Shown here: positions 1 to 7,334 of the stretch, in pieces | Position numbering within the stretch: position 1 is the first letter of the stretch | Layout of the letters: every line of letters begins with the position of its first letter | DNA from: JACJVV01 sp047603135 | GTDB taxonomy: Archaea > Nanobdellota > Nanobdellia > Woesearchaeales > JACJVV01 | DNA length: 34,774 nucleotides | Assembly: GCA_047603135.1 (NCBI GenBank) | Contig: JBLKOW010000001.1 | Coordinates: forward strand, 1 to 34,774 | Direction of reading: 5' to 3' | The notes under the pieces: generated by a model | What the model saw: the letters and a program-made list of their open reading frames with translations, nothing else | The model's database searches: none | Told to the model about the DNA's origin: nothing | Program-made: the position numbers and the translations under genes

Positions 1-1
1 T

Positions 2-166
2 TGGAATGACTTTCAACCTCATTATGAATTAGCTGTAGTAGTATTTCCTGATGGTACAAAGCCATATCACTTTCGCTTACCTACAATTTATTATGCTGAT
101 ATTGATGAGAGTATTTTAGAAAGATTAGCAAATATTGCTGAGTATTGTTGTGTTGTTACCATTTAA
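2..166 (+). CDS. C-terminal fragment of an unidentified protein (cut by window edge)
   Basis: An open frame enters from the left edge and ends at TAA 164-166, giving about 54 residues. It contains VVVFPDGTKPYHFRLPT and an acidic helix-like end, ADIDESILERLANIAEY. I do not recognise the family. The fragment lies directly upstream of the TATA box of the next gene, so it is the end of a separate transcription unit. Confidence 0.5.
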   Translation, partial: WNDFQPHYELAVVVFPDGTKPYHFRLPTIYYADIDESILERLANIAEYCCVVTI

Positions 167-198
167 CATTCAATCAGTTTCATTTTTTGAAACAAATC

Positions 199-206
199 TT
201 TATAAA
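199..206 (+). promoter_or_regulatory. TATA box (TTTATAAA) for the redox membrane protein gene
   Basis: TTTATAAA is centred about 29 nt before ATG 232. This spacing puts the transcription start at or next to the start codon, so the mRNA should be leaderless. It supports ATG 232 over the downstream in-frame ATG at 292. Confidence 0.7.
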
Positions 207-231
207 CCGTTTCTAAGTTATATATACACAA

Positions 232-1956
232 ATGGACAACCAACGGAAAATAAATAAAAAATCAGTCAATAAAGAAAGAACACTTGTGAAAATGAACACA
301 AAAAGTTCTATTACTGCATTCATATACGCAATATTGTTCTTTCTACTAATTGCATTATCATCAAGTATGGTGCTTGCACAGCAACCTCCAAATGTATATT
401 TCTTTTGGGGTGATGGTTGTCCGCATTGCAGTGCACAAAAGCCATTTCTAGAAGAATTAAAAAGTGAATTTCCCTCAATACAGATTTATGATTTTGAAGT
501 ATGGGGTAATCAATCAAATCGCCCTTATTTTTCAGTAATAGGAGAAGCACATGGTATTTCTGCAGGCGGAGTTCCAACGACTTTTGTTGGTGAAGAACAC
601 TTTGTAGGGTTTAATACTGCAATTGCAAATCAAATTCGTGCAACTATTTCTGACTGTGTAGCAGATGGATGTGAGGACATTTCATATCCTGCCTTAATCT
701 CGCAAGGTTGGGAAAGCCAAGATACACAAACTGATTTTCTTGGTGAGTACAATGAAACTCCGTTATGTATGCATGCATTTTTTCAAACTGAATGCGAACC
801 GTGTGAACGAACATTTTTTCATCTCGAGGAAGTTGCAGAGCGAAATAATGTAAATCTCTATATTTACTATATGGATAATGAAAGTGATGCTGAATTATAT
901 GAACGATTAAAACAAGCTCACGGTCTTCGTGTTGGAGGTTTTCCTGCAATCTTTGTTGGCGATACCTTTCATATTGGTGAGCGTGCAATTGTAGAAAATG
1001 TTGAGAAAGATGTACAGCGCTGTCTTGAGGAAGATTGTTTATGTCCTGTATCGCAACTTCATCCACAAACATCACGTATGCCTCAGCGTGGAGATATTGT
1101 TTCTGAGCGTGTTAATGTAGTAAATATTCCATTTCTAGGTGATGTGAATGTTGGTGCAATGCCACTTGCTTTAATGACTATCCTTATTGCTTTTGTTGAT
1201 GGTTTTAATCCCTGTTCATTATGGGTACTTACCTTTTTGCTTGGTATGGTTTTATTTTCAGGTTCACGAAAAAAAGTGTTAATAATTGGTATAACTTATT
1301 TAACAGTGACTGCAACAGTCTATGGTCTTTTTATGCTTGCATATCTTAATGTTTTTCTTTATATTGGTTATGTAACCTGGATAAAAATAATCGTTGCATT
1401 ACTTGCATTAACGTTTGGATTAATTAATATTAAAGATTATTTTTGGTATAAAAAAGGTGTTTCTTTATCTATTCCTGACAAATATAAACCTAAACTCTTT
1501 AAGCAAGTGCGAGGTATCTTGAAAGGAAATGTATCAGTTCCTGCAATGATTGGCGCAACTGCATTAATGGCATTAGGTATTACACTTGTCGAGCTTCCAT
1601 GCACTGCAGGATTTCCAATGATTTGGACCAACATAATTTTGCTTCATGATCTTCCATTTATGGAGTATATGTTTTTATTCTTGCTCTATGTTCTTGTATA
1701 TTTAAGTGTTGAATTAGTCATTTTCTTTTCAGCAGTATTTACTATGAAGAGTAGTGCGCTTACTGAACAGCGTGGTCGTGACTTAAAATTAGTTGGCGGT
1801 ATTATTATGGTAGTACTTGCCTATGTCATGGCATTTAGGTATGATGCAATGGGTACGATAGAAGGAACACTAGCTGTATTCTTAGTTGCATTCAGTCTTG
1901 CAGGAGCAGTATTAATTGTGCACCGTAAAGTTATTCCATACTTTAGAAAGAGATAG
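232..1956 (+). CDS. Double thioredoxin domain fused to CcdA/DsbD-like membrane domain
   Basis: Predicted membrane thiol-disulfide protein that moves electrons across the membrane to extracytoplasmic thiols. Residues about 27-49 form a signal or anchor segment after a basic N-terminus. A first thioredoxin-like domain carries C63-P-H-C66 and the GGVP loop (112-115). A second carries C188-E-P-C191 and GGFP (235-238). Several membrane helices follow from about residue 308, with the CcdA-type cysteines in GFNPC (C328) and ELPCTAGFP (C457), one in each half of the membrane domain. Bacterial DsbD has one thioredoxin domain after the membrane part; here two precede it. The start is set by a TATA box about 29 nt upstream, with no Shine-Dalgarno. 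If translation began at Met21 the signal peptide would look more standard. Domain calls are firm; the exact substrate is unknown. Confidence 0.85.
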   Translation: MDNQRKINKKSVNKERTLVKMNTKSSITAFIYAILFFLLIALSSSMVLAQQPPNVYFFWGDGCPHCSAQKPFLEELKSEFPSIQIYDFEVWGNQSNRPYFSVIGEAHGISAGGVPTTFVGEEHFVGFNTAIANQIRATISDCVADGCEDISYPALISQGWESQDTQTDFLGEYNETPLCMHAFFQTECEPCERTFFHLEEVAERNNVNLYIYYMDNESDAELYERLKQAHGLRVGGFPAIFVGDTFHIGERAIVENVEKDVQRCLEEDCLCPVSQLHPQTSRMPQRGDIVSERVNVVNIPFLGDVNVGAMPLALMTILIAFVDGFNPCSLWVLTFLLGMVLFSGSRKKVLIIGITYLTVTATVYGLFMLAYLNVFLYIGYVTWIKIIVALLALTFGLINIKDYFWYKKGVSLSIPDKYKPKLFKQVRGILKGNVSVPAMIGATALMALGITLVELPCTAGFPMIWTNIILLHDLPFMEYMFLFLLYVLVYLSVELVIFFSAVFTMKSSALTEQRGRDLKLVGGIIMVVLAYVMAFRYDAMGTIEGTLAVFLVAFSLAGAVLIVHRKVIPYFRKR

Positions 1957-2021
1957 TGCTACTGTACTTGTTTCTTGATGAAAAAGAAGTGAACTCAATA
2001 CCAAGATTGACTTTTCACAAT

Positions 2022-2465
2022 TTAAATCTGCTTTTCAAGATATATTCTATTCTCACTAATATCATCTTGCTGCTCAACTTCAGTAAAAAAGAAACCATAT
2101 TTAATTAGATATGCAAGCATTTCTCTTCTATTATTTCGAGTCTTAATTCTTATTTTACTATATCTTTTTTGTTTTGCCCAATTGCTTTGAAAATCCATCA
2201 TTGCTTTAAGAAGCCCTAGCTTTCTAAATGAAGGGTTTACTCCTGCCATCCAGCAATAAAATGAACCATCGTTAAATCTATCATATCCTACTATATATCC
2301 AGCTGGACTAGAATTAACATACGCAACAATAATCAATTTTTCTTTACCTGCATACCTATTCTCAAAATATTCTTTGTCATATGCTTTATTAAACTCAGTA
2401 ACTGTTGCATTAACGCGCAAAGCTTCTTCAATTGATGCTTCTTTAATAGATATTGTTGTGTCCAT
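2022..2465 (-). CDS. GNAT-family N-acetyltransferase
   Basis: 147 residues with the GNAT fold pattern. Strand-rich IIVAYVNSSPAGYIVG is followed by YCWMAGVNPSFRKLGLLKAMM, which carries the acetyl-CoA binding R-x-x-G-x-x motif (RKLGLL). A later LAYLIKYGFFFTEVE matches the typical 'ylYeklGF' C-terminal motif. The family moves acetyl groups from acetyl-CoA to amines; the substrate cannot be inferred. TTTATAAA at 2487-2494 lies about 26 nt upstream of the ATG, so the gene is leaderless and has its own promoter. It converges with the redox gene to its left. Confidence 0.8.
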   Translation of the reverse strand: MDTTISIKEASIEEALRVNATVTEFNKAYDKEYFENRYAGKEKLIIVAYVNSSPAGYIVGYDRFNDGSFYCWMAGVNPSFRKLGLLKAMMDFQSNWAKQKRYSKIRIKTRNNRREMLAYLIKYGFFFTEVEQQDDISENRIYLEKQI

Positions 2466-2486
2466 AGTTTAATAAAGAATCATTAG

Positions 2487-2494
2487 TTTATAAA
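2487..2494 (-). promoter_or_regulatory. TATA box for the GNAT gene
   Basis: TTTATAAA is centred about 26 nt before the minus-strand ATG at 2465, giving a leaderless transcript. The box is palindromic, but the opposite gene at 2558 has its own TATA box at 2528-2535. Confidence 0.65.
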
Positions 2495-2527
2495 ATATGT
2501 GTGGTAATTTCAGTATCTACAAGTACA

Positions 2528-2535
2528 TTTATATA
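2528..2535 (+). promoter_or_regulatory. TATA box for the nucleotidyltransferase gene
   Basis: TTTATATA is centred about 26 nt before ATG 2558, consistent with a leaderless mRNA. Confidence 0.65.
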
Positions 2536-2557
2536 TTCATAACTTTATTCTTAATAG

Positions 2558-3322
2558 ATGAAACTAATTTATATTAAAAAAGAAGTCTCACTAAAAAAAG
2601 TATCAGCAAAATATAAACTAATTGTAAAAAATGTAAGAAGTCAGTTGCTGAAACATTCTGATAAGATTCATAGTATTTATTTGTATGGGAGTGTTGCTAC
2701 GGGGAAAGCAAAGTCTCCTTCCTCTGACTTGGATATGATAATAGTTCTAAATAGAAAACCAACATTAAAAACTAAAAGCAAGCTCAAAGACTTAGAAAAT
2801 TTATTATCGCAAAAATATCAAAAAACTTTTAGAGAAGTAGGTTTTGCGATAACGTATAAAAATGAAGTATTGCGAGGTAAGGATGCCTTTGGCTGGCGAT
2901 TTACACTCGAAATATTATCCGTAAGGATTTATGGAAAAAACCTCTTTCAAAAAAGAGTAAGATTTAGCCCAACAAAAAGACTTGCTAAAGGTTTACACTC
3001 TGATGTTTATGAAAATATTAGAGAAGCAAAAAAGAAGCTAAATTCTGCAAATACTAAAGAATATAATATACAAATAAAATCAATAATGAAGAAATTAATT
3101 AGAACTGCATTCTCTATAGTTATGGAAGATGAAAATTATTGGACTACTAATTTAGATGAAATGACAAAAATTTTTATAAAACATTATCCTACTAAAAAGC
3201 AGCAAATAAATGCAGTTTTAGAAATGACTAAAACTGAGTCACCTAATAAGAATGATGCAATTTTCATTCTTAATACTTTTGGGAAGTGGGTTTCATCAGA
3301 ATACTTTAAACGAGTTAATTAA
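2558..3322 (+). CDS. Nucleotidyltransferase-domain protein (Pol-beta superfamily)
   Basis: 254 residues. The N-terminal third contains IYLYGSVATGKAKSPSSDLD with G44-S45 and D57-x-D59, the nucleotide and metal binding motif of the Pol-beta/MNT nucleotidyltransferase superfamily. The C-terminal part is helical (about 140-254), as in enzymes with an added helical substrate or HEPN-like domain, but I do not see an R-x4-6-H HEPN motif clearly enough to call it. The family transfers NMP to small molecules, tRNA or proteins. No partner gene for a MNT/HEPN toxin-antitoxin pair lies beside it. Lys-rich and AT-rich composition is somewhat stronger than in neighbours. Leaderless start at 2558. Confidence 0.75.
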   Translation: MKLIYIKKEVSLKKVSAKYKLIVKNVRSQLLKHSDKIHSIYLYGSVATGKAKSPSSDLDMIIVLNRKPTLKTKSKLKDLENLLSQKYQKTFREVGFAITYKNEVLRGKDAFGWRFTLEILSVRIYGKNLFQKRVRFSPTKRLAKGLHSDVYENIREAKKKLNSANTKEYNIQIKSIMKKLIRTAFSIVMEDENYWTTNLDEMTKIFIKHYPTKKQQINAVLEMTKTESPNKNDAIFILNTFGKWVSSEYFKRVN

Positions 3323-3341
3323 CTAATCCTCTACCCACAAC

Positions 3342-3872
3342 TTACTTCTTAAAAACAGAAACTAATGTTCCATGCACATCCAGTGTTGTTTCCTTGCGCA
3401 GTCCTTCAGGATGAAAGTGCGGACCAAAGACAACGAGTTTTGCCTTTTCATTCATTTCTTCCTGCAATTTTCGCTCAAGTCTGTTTCGTATATAATTATC
3501 TGGATGAATGAACAAATAATCATACTCATGAAGTGCATGGTTAAAGAAATCATCATTAATAAAGGTAACATCAACGTTTGCTTTCTTTGCAAGGCGCACT
3601 GCATGTTTATGTAGTTCATTATCATACTCAATTCCGGCTGCATTAGTAAATAAGCGCGCAGTTAAAACAGCTCTTCCATCCCCGCTTCCAAGGTCAAGAA
3701 ACTTTTTATGTTTCTTAAGACCTGTTTTTTCAAAAAGGTCAAATAATTCATGAAGCGGGCTTACTCCCCAGTACCCAATACCTGTATCTTTTACAAGTAA
3801 TCTATTTTGCATAAGCATTTCTTGATGAAACTCGTCATACAGTTTTCGCAAAGAGAGAAATTTTTTCTTCAT
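3342..3872 (-). CDS. Class I SAM-dependent methyltransferase
   Basis: 176 residues. The Rossmann-type motif I is KKFLDLGSGDGRAVLTARLF, and AGIEYDNELHKHAVRLAKK follows as the acidic motif II region. VDVTFINDDFF is the motif III-like segment. Only about 60 residues precede motif I. The substrate is unknown; short archaeal methyltransferases of this type act on rRNA, tRNA or small molecules. A TATA-like TATATATA at 3895-3902 is about 26 nt before the ATG, so the transcript is leaderless. It converges with the nucleotidyltransferase gene with only about 19 nt between stops. Confidence 0.8.
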   Translation of the reverse strand: MKKKFLSLRKLYDEFHQEMLMQNRLLVKDTGIGYWGVSPLHELFDLFEKTGLKKHKKFLDLGSGDGRAVLTARLFTNAAGIEYDNELHKHAVRLAKKANVDVTFINDDFFNHALHEYDYLFIHPDNYIRNRLERKLQEEMNEKAKLVVFGPHFHPEGLRKETTLDVHGTLVSVFKK

Positions 3873-3894
3873 AAGTTAGTAAAGAGAGATGTTC

Positions 3895-3902
3895 TATATA
3901 TA
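3895..3902 (-). promoter_or_regulatory. TATA box for the methyltransferase gene
   Basis: TATATATA is centred about 26 nt before the minus-strand ATG at 3872. Confidence 0.55.
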
Positions 3903-3974
3903 CTTTTTCAATGCAATTAGTAAAATATCTTTTATAATGAAAGATGAAAAATACTACTACGTAGTAACGAAATA

Positions 3975-3982
3975 TTTATAAA
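3975..3982 (+). promoter_or_regulatory. TATA box that fixes the start of the next gene at 4006
   Basis: TTTATAAA is only about 15 nt before ATG 3994 but about 27 nt before ATG 4006. Every other leaderless gene in this window has 25-30 nt, so 4006 is the likely start. Confidence 0.65.
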
Positions 3983-4005
3983 TAAATCTCAATATGAAGG
4001 GGCAT

Positions 4006-4398
4006 ATGAGCTCCGAAAAGAAGGGAAAAGAAAAACTAGTCATTATAGATACTAATCTGCACGTTCAAGATCCGCATGGTATCATTCTTAGTTACTTCAA
4101 TACGCAAGGAGATAATCAATTTACTCATGGCAATACCAAAAGTTTTTTGAGACGGTGTATGGGGCTTTTTGGAACACTTGTTTTCTTGAAATTTTTTTTT
4201 CAAGAAATGATAACGACATTTTGGATGGCGCTTTTAATAGTTCTTATGGGGGCAGTTATGGGAGTTATATTTGTTAAAGGGGGAGACTTTTTTATTCGAA
4301 TATTGACACGTTCAGGTTCATCCGATGGTCTTCGTGGAGTATTTATTCAGTTAACATTTATGACACTTATCGTATTAGTCCTAGGTGTATTTATATGA
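4006..4398 (+). CDS. Small membrane protein of unknown function
   Basis: 130 residues from ATG 4006. A longer reading from ATG 3994 would begin before the expected transcription start. A polar N-terminus of about 50 residues is followed by hydrophobic segments near FGTLVFLKFFF, FWMALLIVLMGAVMGVIF and FIQLTFMTLIVLVLGVFI, so two or three membrane helices with a short basic loop between them. I do not recognise the family. Its stop overlaps the start of the next gene (ATGA at 4395-4398), so the two are translationally coupled and probably act together. Confidence 0.65.
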   Translation: MSSEKKGKEKLVIIDTNLHVQDPHGIILSYFNTQGDNQFTHGNTKSFLRRCMGLFGTLVFLKFFFQEMITTFWMALLIVLMGAVMGVIFVKGGDFFIRILTRSGSSDGLRGVFIQLTFMTLIVLVLGVFI

Positions 4399-5000
4399 GT
4401 ATTAATGAAAAGTATAGTATAAATCAAGCATATAAGCCTTTCTTTGAATTATTAAGTTCTAAAGGTATAGCAGGTCCTATACAATTCACATTTAAAATAG
4501 CGAATAGTAATGATCTTGATAACGATCAATTAGGACAAGTACACAACATAGCATATGAGGATTGGTTTAGAAATATTGGACCTATTGCAGCGAGCATTTC
4601 TCAATATAGTGGTAGAATTATTATTGCTACAGTGCCTTACCGTGTTGAACGAGGGGCAAATCTCAATGAAGTTGAGCGAGGTTACAGAGGTATTGTATGT
4701 GAGTCAGTTGCATTTAATACTGTAGGAAGAATTTCAAATGACTCAATCGACAAAACAGTTACTGATGTACTTGCAGATTTACAAGAAGACTCACGTTTAT
4801 TTAGCTCATTTGTTTCTCGAGTTCCAGAATTACACAAGGATGATCCAATAATTCTTGTTGCAGGGCGAAGTGGTATGCTTTATAGAGCAAGCTATTCTCA
4901 TCTTTCAGATGGTAAAGGAATCAAGCTTATTCGTGAGGGCACTGTAAAAATACAAGGTAGCAAGTATGTTTATACTCCTGCATCTCACAATAAAGAATAA
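4395..5000 (+). CDS. Conserved-looking soluble protein of unknown function
   Basis: 201 residues with no membrane segment or signal peptide, and a mix of charged and hydrophobic strands that looks like a folded globular protein. Notable segments are AGPIQFTFKIANSNDLDN, RIIIATVPYRVERGANLNE and IILVAGRSGMLYRASYS. I see no catalytic motif I can name. It starts inside the stop codon of the upstream membrane gene (ATGA overlap), so it is the second gene of a two-gene operon and may be a cytoplasmic partner of that membrane protein. Confidence 0.6.
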   Translation: MSINEKYSINQAYKPFFELLSSKGIAGPIQFTFKIANSNDLDNDQLGQVHNIAYEDWFRNIGPIAASISQYSGRIIIATVPYRVERGANLNEVERGYRGIVCESVAFNTVGRISNDSIDKTVTDVLADLQEDSRLFSSFVSRVPELHKDDPIILVAGRSGMLYRASYSHLSDGKGIKLIREGTVKIQGSKYVYTPASHNKE

Positions 5001-5053
5001 TTTTCTTAAGTTGTTATTCTAAACAAATTTATAATTTTGAATTCATCACCTAT

Positions 5054-5061
5054 TTTATATA
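5054..5061 (+). promoter_or_regulatory. TATA box for the membrane gene at 5083
   Basis: TTTATATA is centred about 26 nt before ATG 5083, giving a leaderless transcript. Confidence 0.6.
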
Positions 5062-5082
5062 TTCAAACAACTTTTATAATAC

Positions 5083-5526
5083 ATGCTTGGGGCAATATAC
5101 TTGTTAATACTTTTTGGAGGGCATGTTGTTCTTGTACATGTCTTGAAAGGATTAAAGAACAGTATAGCTTCAGGTATTGATTTTAGTTTAACAGGTGCTT
5201 TTCTTGCAGGGTATTGGTTTGGCTGGAAGTGGGGTTTCATTGTTGGCATTATCTTTGCACTGACGAACAATATAATCCAAATGGAATTCTACCCTTCGAT
5301 GTTATTACTCATTCCAATGACTGGTGTTGTTGGTATTTGGGGTACGTTTGTTGCTATCTACAATTTACCAATACTTATGAGTGTTTTGATAGGAGTAATT
5401 GCCTATGCAATAATAACTGATATAGGTATGATGACATTATTTGGAGAACGTGATTTTGTTATGATGGGAAGCTTTTTTCTTGGGTCTCTAATCATTAATT
5501 GGATATTCTTTGACCTATTTTTCTAA
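5083..5526 (+). CDS. Multi-pass membrane protein, unknown (weakly S-component-like)
   Basis: 147 mostly hydrophobic residues with about five membrane helices. Gly-rich segments such as TGAFLAGYWFGWKWGFIVG and ALTNNIIQMEFYPSMLLLI resemble the general look of small integral-membrane substrate-binding (ECF S-type) or DUF-type archaeal proteins. This is only a resemblance, and no ECF ATPase is nearby. The protein at 27466 has a similar length, helix layout and a related GFELVTPITI/GIDFSLTGAF-type segment, so the two could be distant paralogues. Leaderless start. It converges with the Nop10 gene with about 9 nt between the coding ends. Confidence 0.55.
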   Translation: MLGAIYLLILFGGHVVLVHVLKGLKNSIASGIDFSLTGAFLAGYWFGWKWGFIVGIIFALTNNIIQMEFYPSMLLLIPMTGVVGIWGTFVAIYNLPILMSVLIGVIAYAIITDIGMMTLFGERDFVMMGSFFLGSLIINWIFFDLFF

Positions 5527-5535
5527 GAATTACAC

Positions 5536-5709
5536 TTAAAGAAGTCCGCGTGCTTCATACTGCTCACGTTTTGCAGTACGTCTAAATCTTCCGTACTTAT
5601 CTTCAGGAGAATATTTAGGTGGTTCAGGAATAATTGTTTCCTTTCCATCACATGTTTCTTTTAAGGTATACTTTTTGCATGATTCACAAAAACGAATGTG
5701 TCTTGCCAT
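5536..5709 (-). CDS. nop10: Ribosome biogenesis protein Nop10 (H/ACA RNP)
   Basis: 57 residues from ATG 5709. Nop10 is the small subunit of the H/ACA pseudouridylation RNP and binds Cbf5. The conserved tail KYSPEDKYGRFRRTAKRE matches the family signature, and the N-terminus HIRFCESCKKYTLKETC gives the zinc knuckle. Archaeal Nop10 usually has two C-x-x-C pairs. Here only CESC and one later Cys (in TCDG) remain, so the fourth ligand is missing or replaced. An upstream in-frame GTG at 5718 overlaps the aIF2-alpha stop, but GAAGTGAT lies 4 nt before ATG 5709 and fits a Shine-Dalgarno, so I chose 5709. Last gene of the eL44-eS27-aIF2a-Nop10 operon, a common archaeal order. Confidence 0.9.
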   Translation of the reverse strand: MARHIRFCESCKKYTLKETCDGKETIIPEPPKYSPEDKYGRFRRTAKREQYEARGLL

Positions 5710-5714
5710 AGAAA

Positions 5715-6488
5715 TCACTTCTTTTTATTAAGACGTTTATATGAAACAGTAGCATGATGTTTTTCAAGTTTGTCAGTAACTTCTTTTATGAGAGGCTCAA
5801 ATACTGACTCTGCTTCTTTATAACTAGGTGCTTTAAATGATACATAATACTTTCCAGCTCCTTTATAGGTGCTATGCACATTACTTTTTTCAACAGGCTT
5901 AAATGCTTCTTTAATAACTTCAACACCATCATTTTCGTAACAAGAAATAGTAAACTCTCCTTCAATATGGACTTCTGGTGGTTTTATACGTTGTTTAATG
6001 ACTTCTTCAAGTTGATCAGCATGCGGAATATCGTAACTTTGCGCGGAAACTCCTTCATTAACAACATCATTAAAGAATGAAACTAAATCAGTATAATCAG
6101 CTTTAATTTTTTCGAGAATAATCTTATAATACTCAATTGTTTTTAATTTATTTTGCTGTGCAACATACTCAATGATTTTTTCAGACTTTTGAATTAACTT
6201 AATATATTCAACTTTTTTCTTTCGCTGTGAATCATTAACACGGCGTAAACTTAAATCAATATGTCCACGCTCAAGATTAATACGCAGTACAACACAAACA
6301 ACTTTCTTTCCTTCTTTTACAAAGTCGCGAATGTTACGGATACGTCCTGCTGCAATTTCAGAAATATGGATCATACCGCTTTTGCCATACTCATCTAGTT
6401 TAACAAACACAGAATTAGGTTGAACTGCAGTAATGGTGCTTAACACCAATTCTCCTTCCTCAGGAAAACCCTGCTTTTGAAATAACAT
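5715..6488 (-). CDS. eif2a: Translation initiation factor 2, alpha subunit
   Basis: 257 residues, normal length. aIF2-alpha is part of the heterotrimer that brings Met-tRNAi to the small ribosomal subunit. An S1-type OB domain occupies about residues 10-85 (GELVLSTITAVQPNSVFVKL, GMIHISEIAAGRIRNIRDFV, HIDLSLRRV). A helical middle domain and a C-terminal alpha-beta domain follow; the latter includes VHSTYKGAGKYYVSF and EAESVFEPLIKEVTDKLEKH. The start lies 2 nt after the eS27 stop, so the genes are tightly coupled, and Nop10 begins just past its stop. Confidence 0.93.
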   Translation of the reverse strand: MLFQKQGFPEEGELVLSTITAVQPNSVFVKLDEYGKSGMIHISEIAAGRIRNIRDFVKEGKKVVCVVLRINLERGHIDLSLRRVNDSQRKKKVEYIKLIQKSEKIIEYVAQQNKLKTIEYYKIILEKIKADYTDLVSFFNDVVNEGVSAQSYDIPHADQLEEVIKQRIKPPEVHIEGEFTISCYENDGVEVIKEAFKPVEKSNVHSTYKGAGKYYVSFKAPSYKEAESVFEPLIKEVTDKLEKHHATVSYKRLNKKK

Positions 6489-6490
6489 GC

Positions 6491-6670
6491 TTACTCAAGT
6501 ACCTCCAAAATGCGAACACGGACAGAAGATTTTCCTCCGGTTGGAACAGCAAGACGCTTTCCACATACTAAACAGTGAACTTCAGTAGCAGATTTTCCAA
6601 AAATAACTTGCTCATTTTTGCATTTAGGACAACGGACTTTAACGAATTTTGAAACTGGTTCTCTTTGCAT
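6491..6670 (-). CDS. rps27e: Ribosomal protein eS27
   Basis: 59 residues from ATG 6670. Small-subunit zinc-ribbon protein. FVKVRCPKCKNEQVIFGKSA and EVHCLVCGKRLAVPTGGKS give two intact C-x-x-C pairs, and the Gly-Gly and basic C-terminal strand match the family. An upstream in-frame GTG at 6679 exists, but AGGTG lies about 7 nt before ATG 6670 and is the better initiation site. That site sits on the stop of the eL44 gene, so translation is coupled. Confidence 0.92.
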   Translation of the reverse strand: MQREPVSKFVKVRCPKCKNEQVIFGKSATEVHCLVCGKRLAVPTGGKSSVRVRILEVLE

Positions 6671-6679
6671 TTTTAACAC

Positions 6680-6994
6680 CTATACTAATTCAAGTTTCTT
6701 TGTTCGGAAACTTTTTCCTCGTGGAACGAATTGTTTTCTACTTTCAGTACATTCATATCGAAAGTCAATTCGTTTGCTTGTTTTTTTACCAGTCATTTTA
6801 AACTTTGTAACTGGAGGCTTACTACCATATTTTCCAAGATTTCCAGTTCCTTTTCCAAAGCCAGTTCGTTTTTTAGCGAATTGAGCAAGAGGATGTGTTG
6901 AACCAGGAGTTCTTTTTTTAGCTTGAACAACTTTGTGTACTGTATGTTTCTTTAAAACAGGATTATAACGTCGTATTTGTTTAGGTATCTTCAT
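6680..6994 (-). CDS. rpl44e: Ribosomal protein eL44 with eroded zinc-binding site
   Basis: 104 residues, large-subunit protein of the L44e/L36a family. The motifs KKHTVHKV and the basic centre, including KKRTGFGKGTGNLGKYG, and the C-terminal FRTKKLELV identify it. Archaeal members normally carry C-P-x-C before KKHT and a second C-x-x-C near the C-terminus. Here the first pair reads YNPVLKKHT (both Cys lost) and the second reads YECTESRKQ (one Cys left), so the zinc site cannot form. The nucleotide reading is clean, so this is not a frameshift. First gene of the translation operon, with GGTGA 5 nt before the ATG and a TATA box at 7038-7045. Confidence 0.92.
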   Translation of the reverse strand: MKIPKQIRRYNPVLKKHTVHKVVQAKKRTPGSTHPLAQFAKKRTGFGKGTGNLGKYGSKPPVTKFKMTGKKTSKRIDFRYECTESRKQFVPRGKSFRTKKLELV

Positions 6995-7037
6995 AATTTC
7001 ACCAGATTTTGTTGTTTGTTCAAGAAATAGAGGACTG

Positions 7038-7045
7038 TTTATAAA
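7038..7045 (-). promoter_or_regulatory. TATA box for the eL44-eS27-aIF2a-Nop10 operon
   Basis: TTTATAAA on the minus strand is about 48 nt before ATG 6994. It predicts a start near 7015 and a short leader of about 20 nt that contains the GGTGA ribosome binding site. This operon therefore uses a leadered mRNA, unlike many single genes here. Confidence 0.6.
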
Positions 7046-7151
7046 GGTTTTTGTGGTGTATACGCAAAGAAGTCTAGTTTACGCGTCAAAAATAATGTAA
7101 TTTTGGCTGGAAAACCAACTAACTCATTCTATTAAGCCCAAAAATTCGAAT

Positions 7152-7233
7152 GTAAAAAGTCAACATGCACGGCGAATTTATGTGTTTCTTACTAAGAAAT
7201 ACATCGCCTCGATGGGCAAAGTAGACTTTCTAC
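7152..7233 (-). repeat. Structured repeat, short form, copy E (inverted relative to the others)
   Basis: Reads GTAAAAAGTCAACATGCACG at its left end on the plus strand and ends in GACTTTCTAC, the inverted ends of the element. The central hairpin is ATGTGTTTCTT / AAGAAATACAT with one G-T wobble. It is the reverse complement of the short form at 32394-32478 with many matches. Possible flanking direct repeats are CAAAAATTC (7139-7147) and CAAAAATGC (7237-7245), but A-rich sequence makes this weak. The stretch 6995-7334 holds no gene apart from this element and promoters. Confidence 0.75.
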
Positions 7234-7281
7234 TTACAAAAATGCATAAACTATTTATATCGCAGTAATATATGCTGGAAT

Positions 7282-7290
7282 AGTATAATA
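7282..7290 (+). promoter_or_regulatory. Possible TATA box for the DoxX gene
   Basis: AGTATAATA lies about 50 nt before ATG 7335, which would give a leader of roughly 20 nt holding the GGGGGGAT ribosome binding site at 7323-7330. The match to the consensus is only moderate. Confidence 0.35.
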
Positions 7291-7334
7291 TAGATAGAGA
7301 TAAAAAATCACATAAAACTATATGGGGGGATATT

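Noticed and set aside
2558..3322. MNT/HEPN toxin-antitoxin pair
   Set aside because: Only the nucleotidyltransferase-like protein is present. The neighbours are a GNAT enzyme and a methyltransferase, and no HEPN partner is seen.
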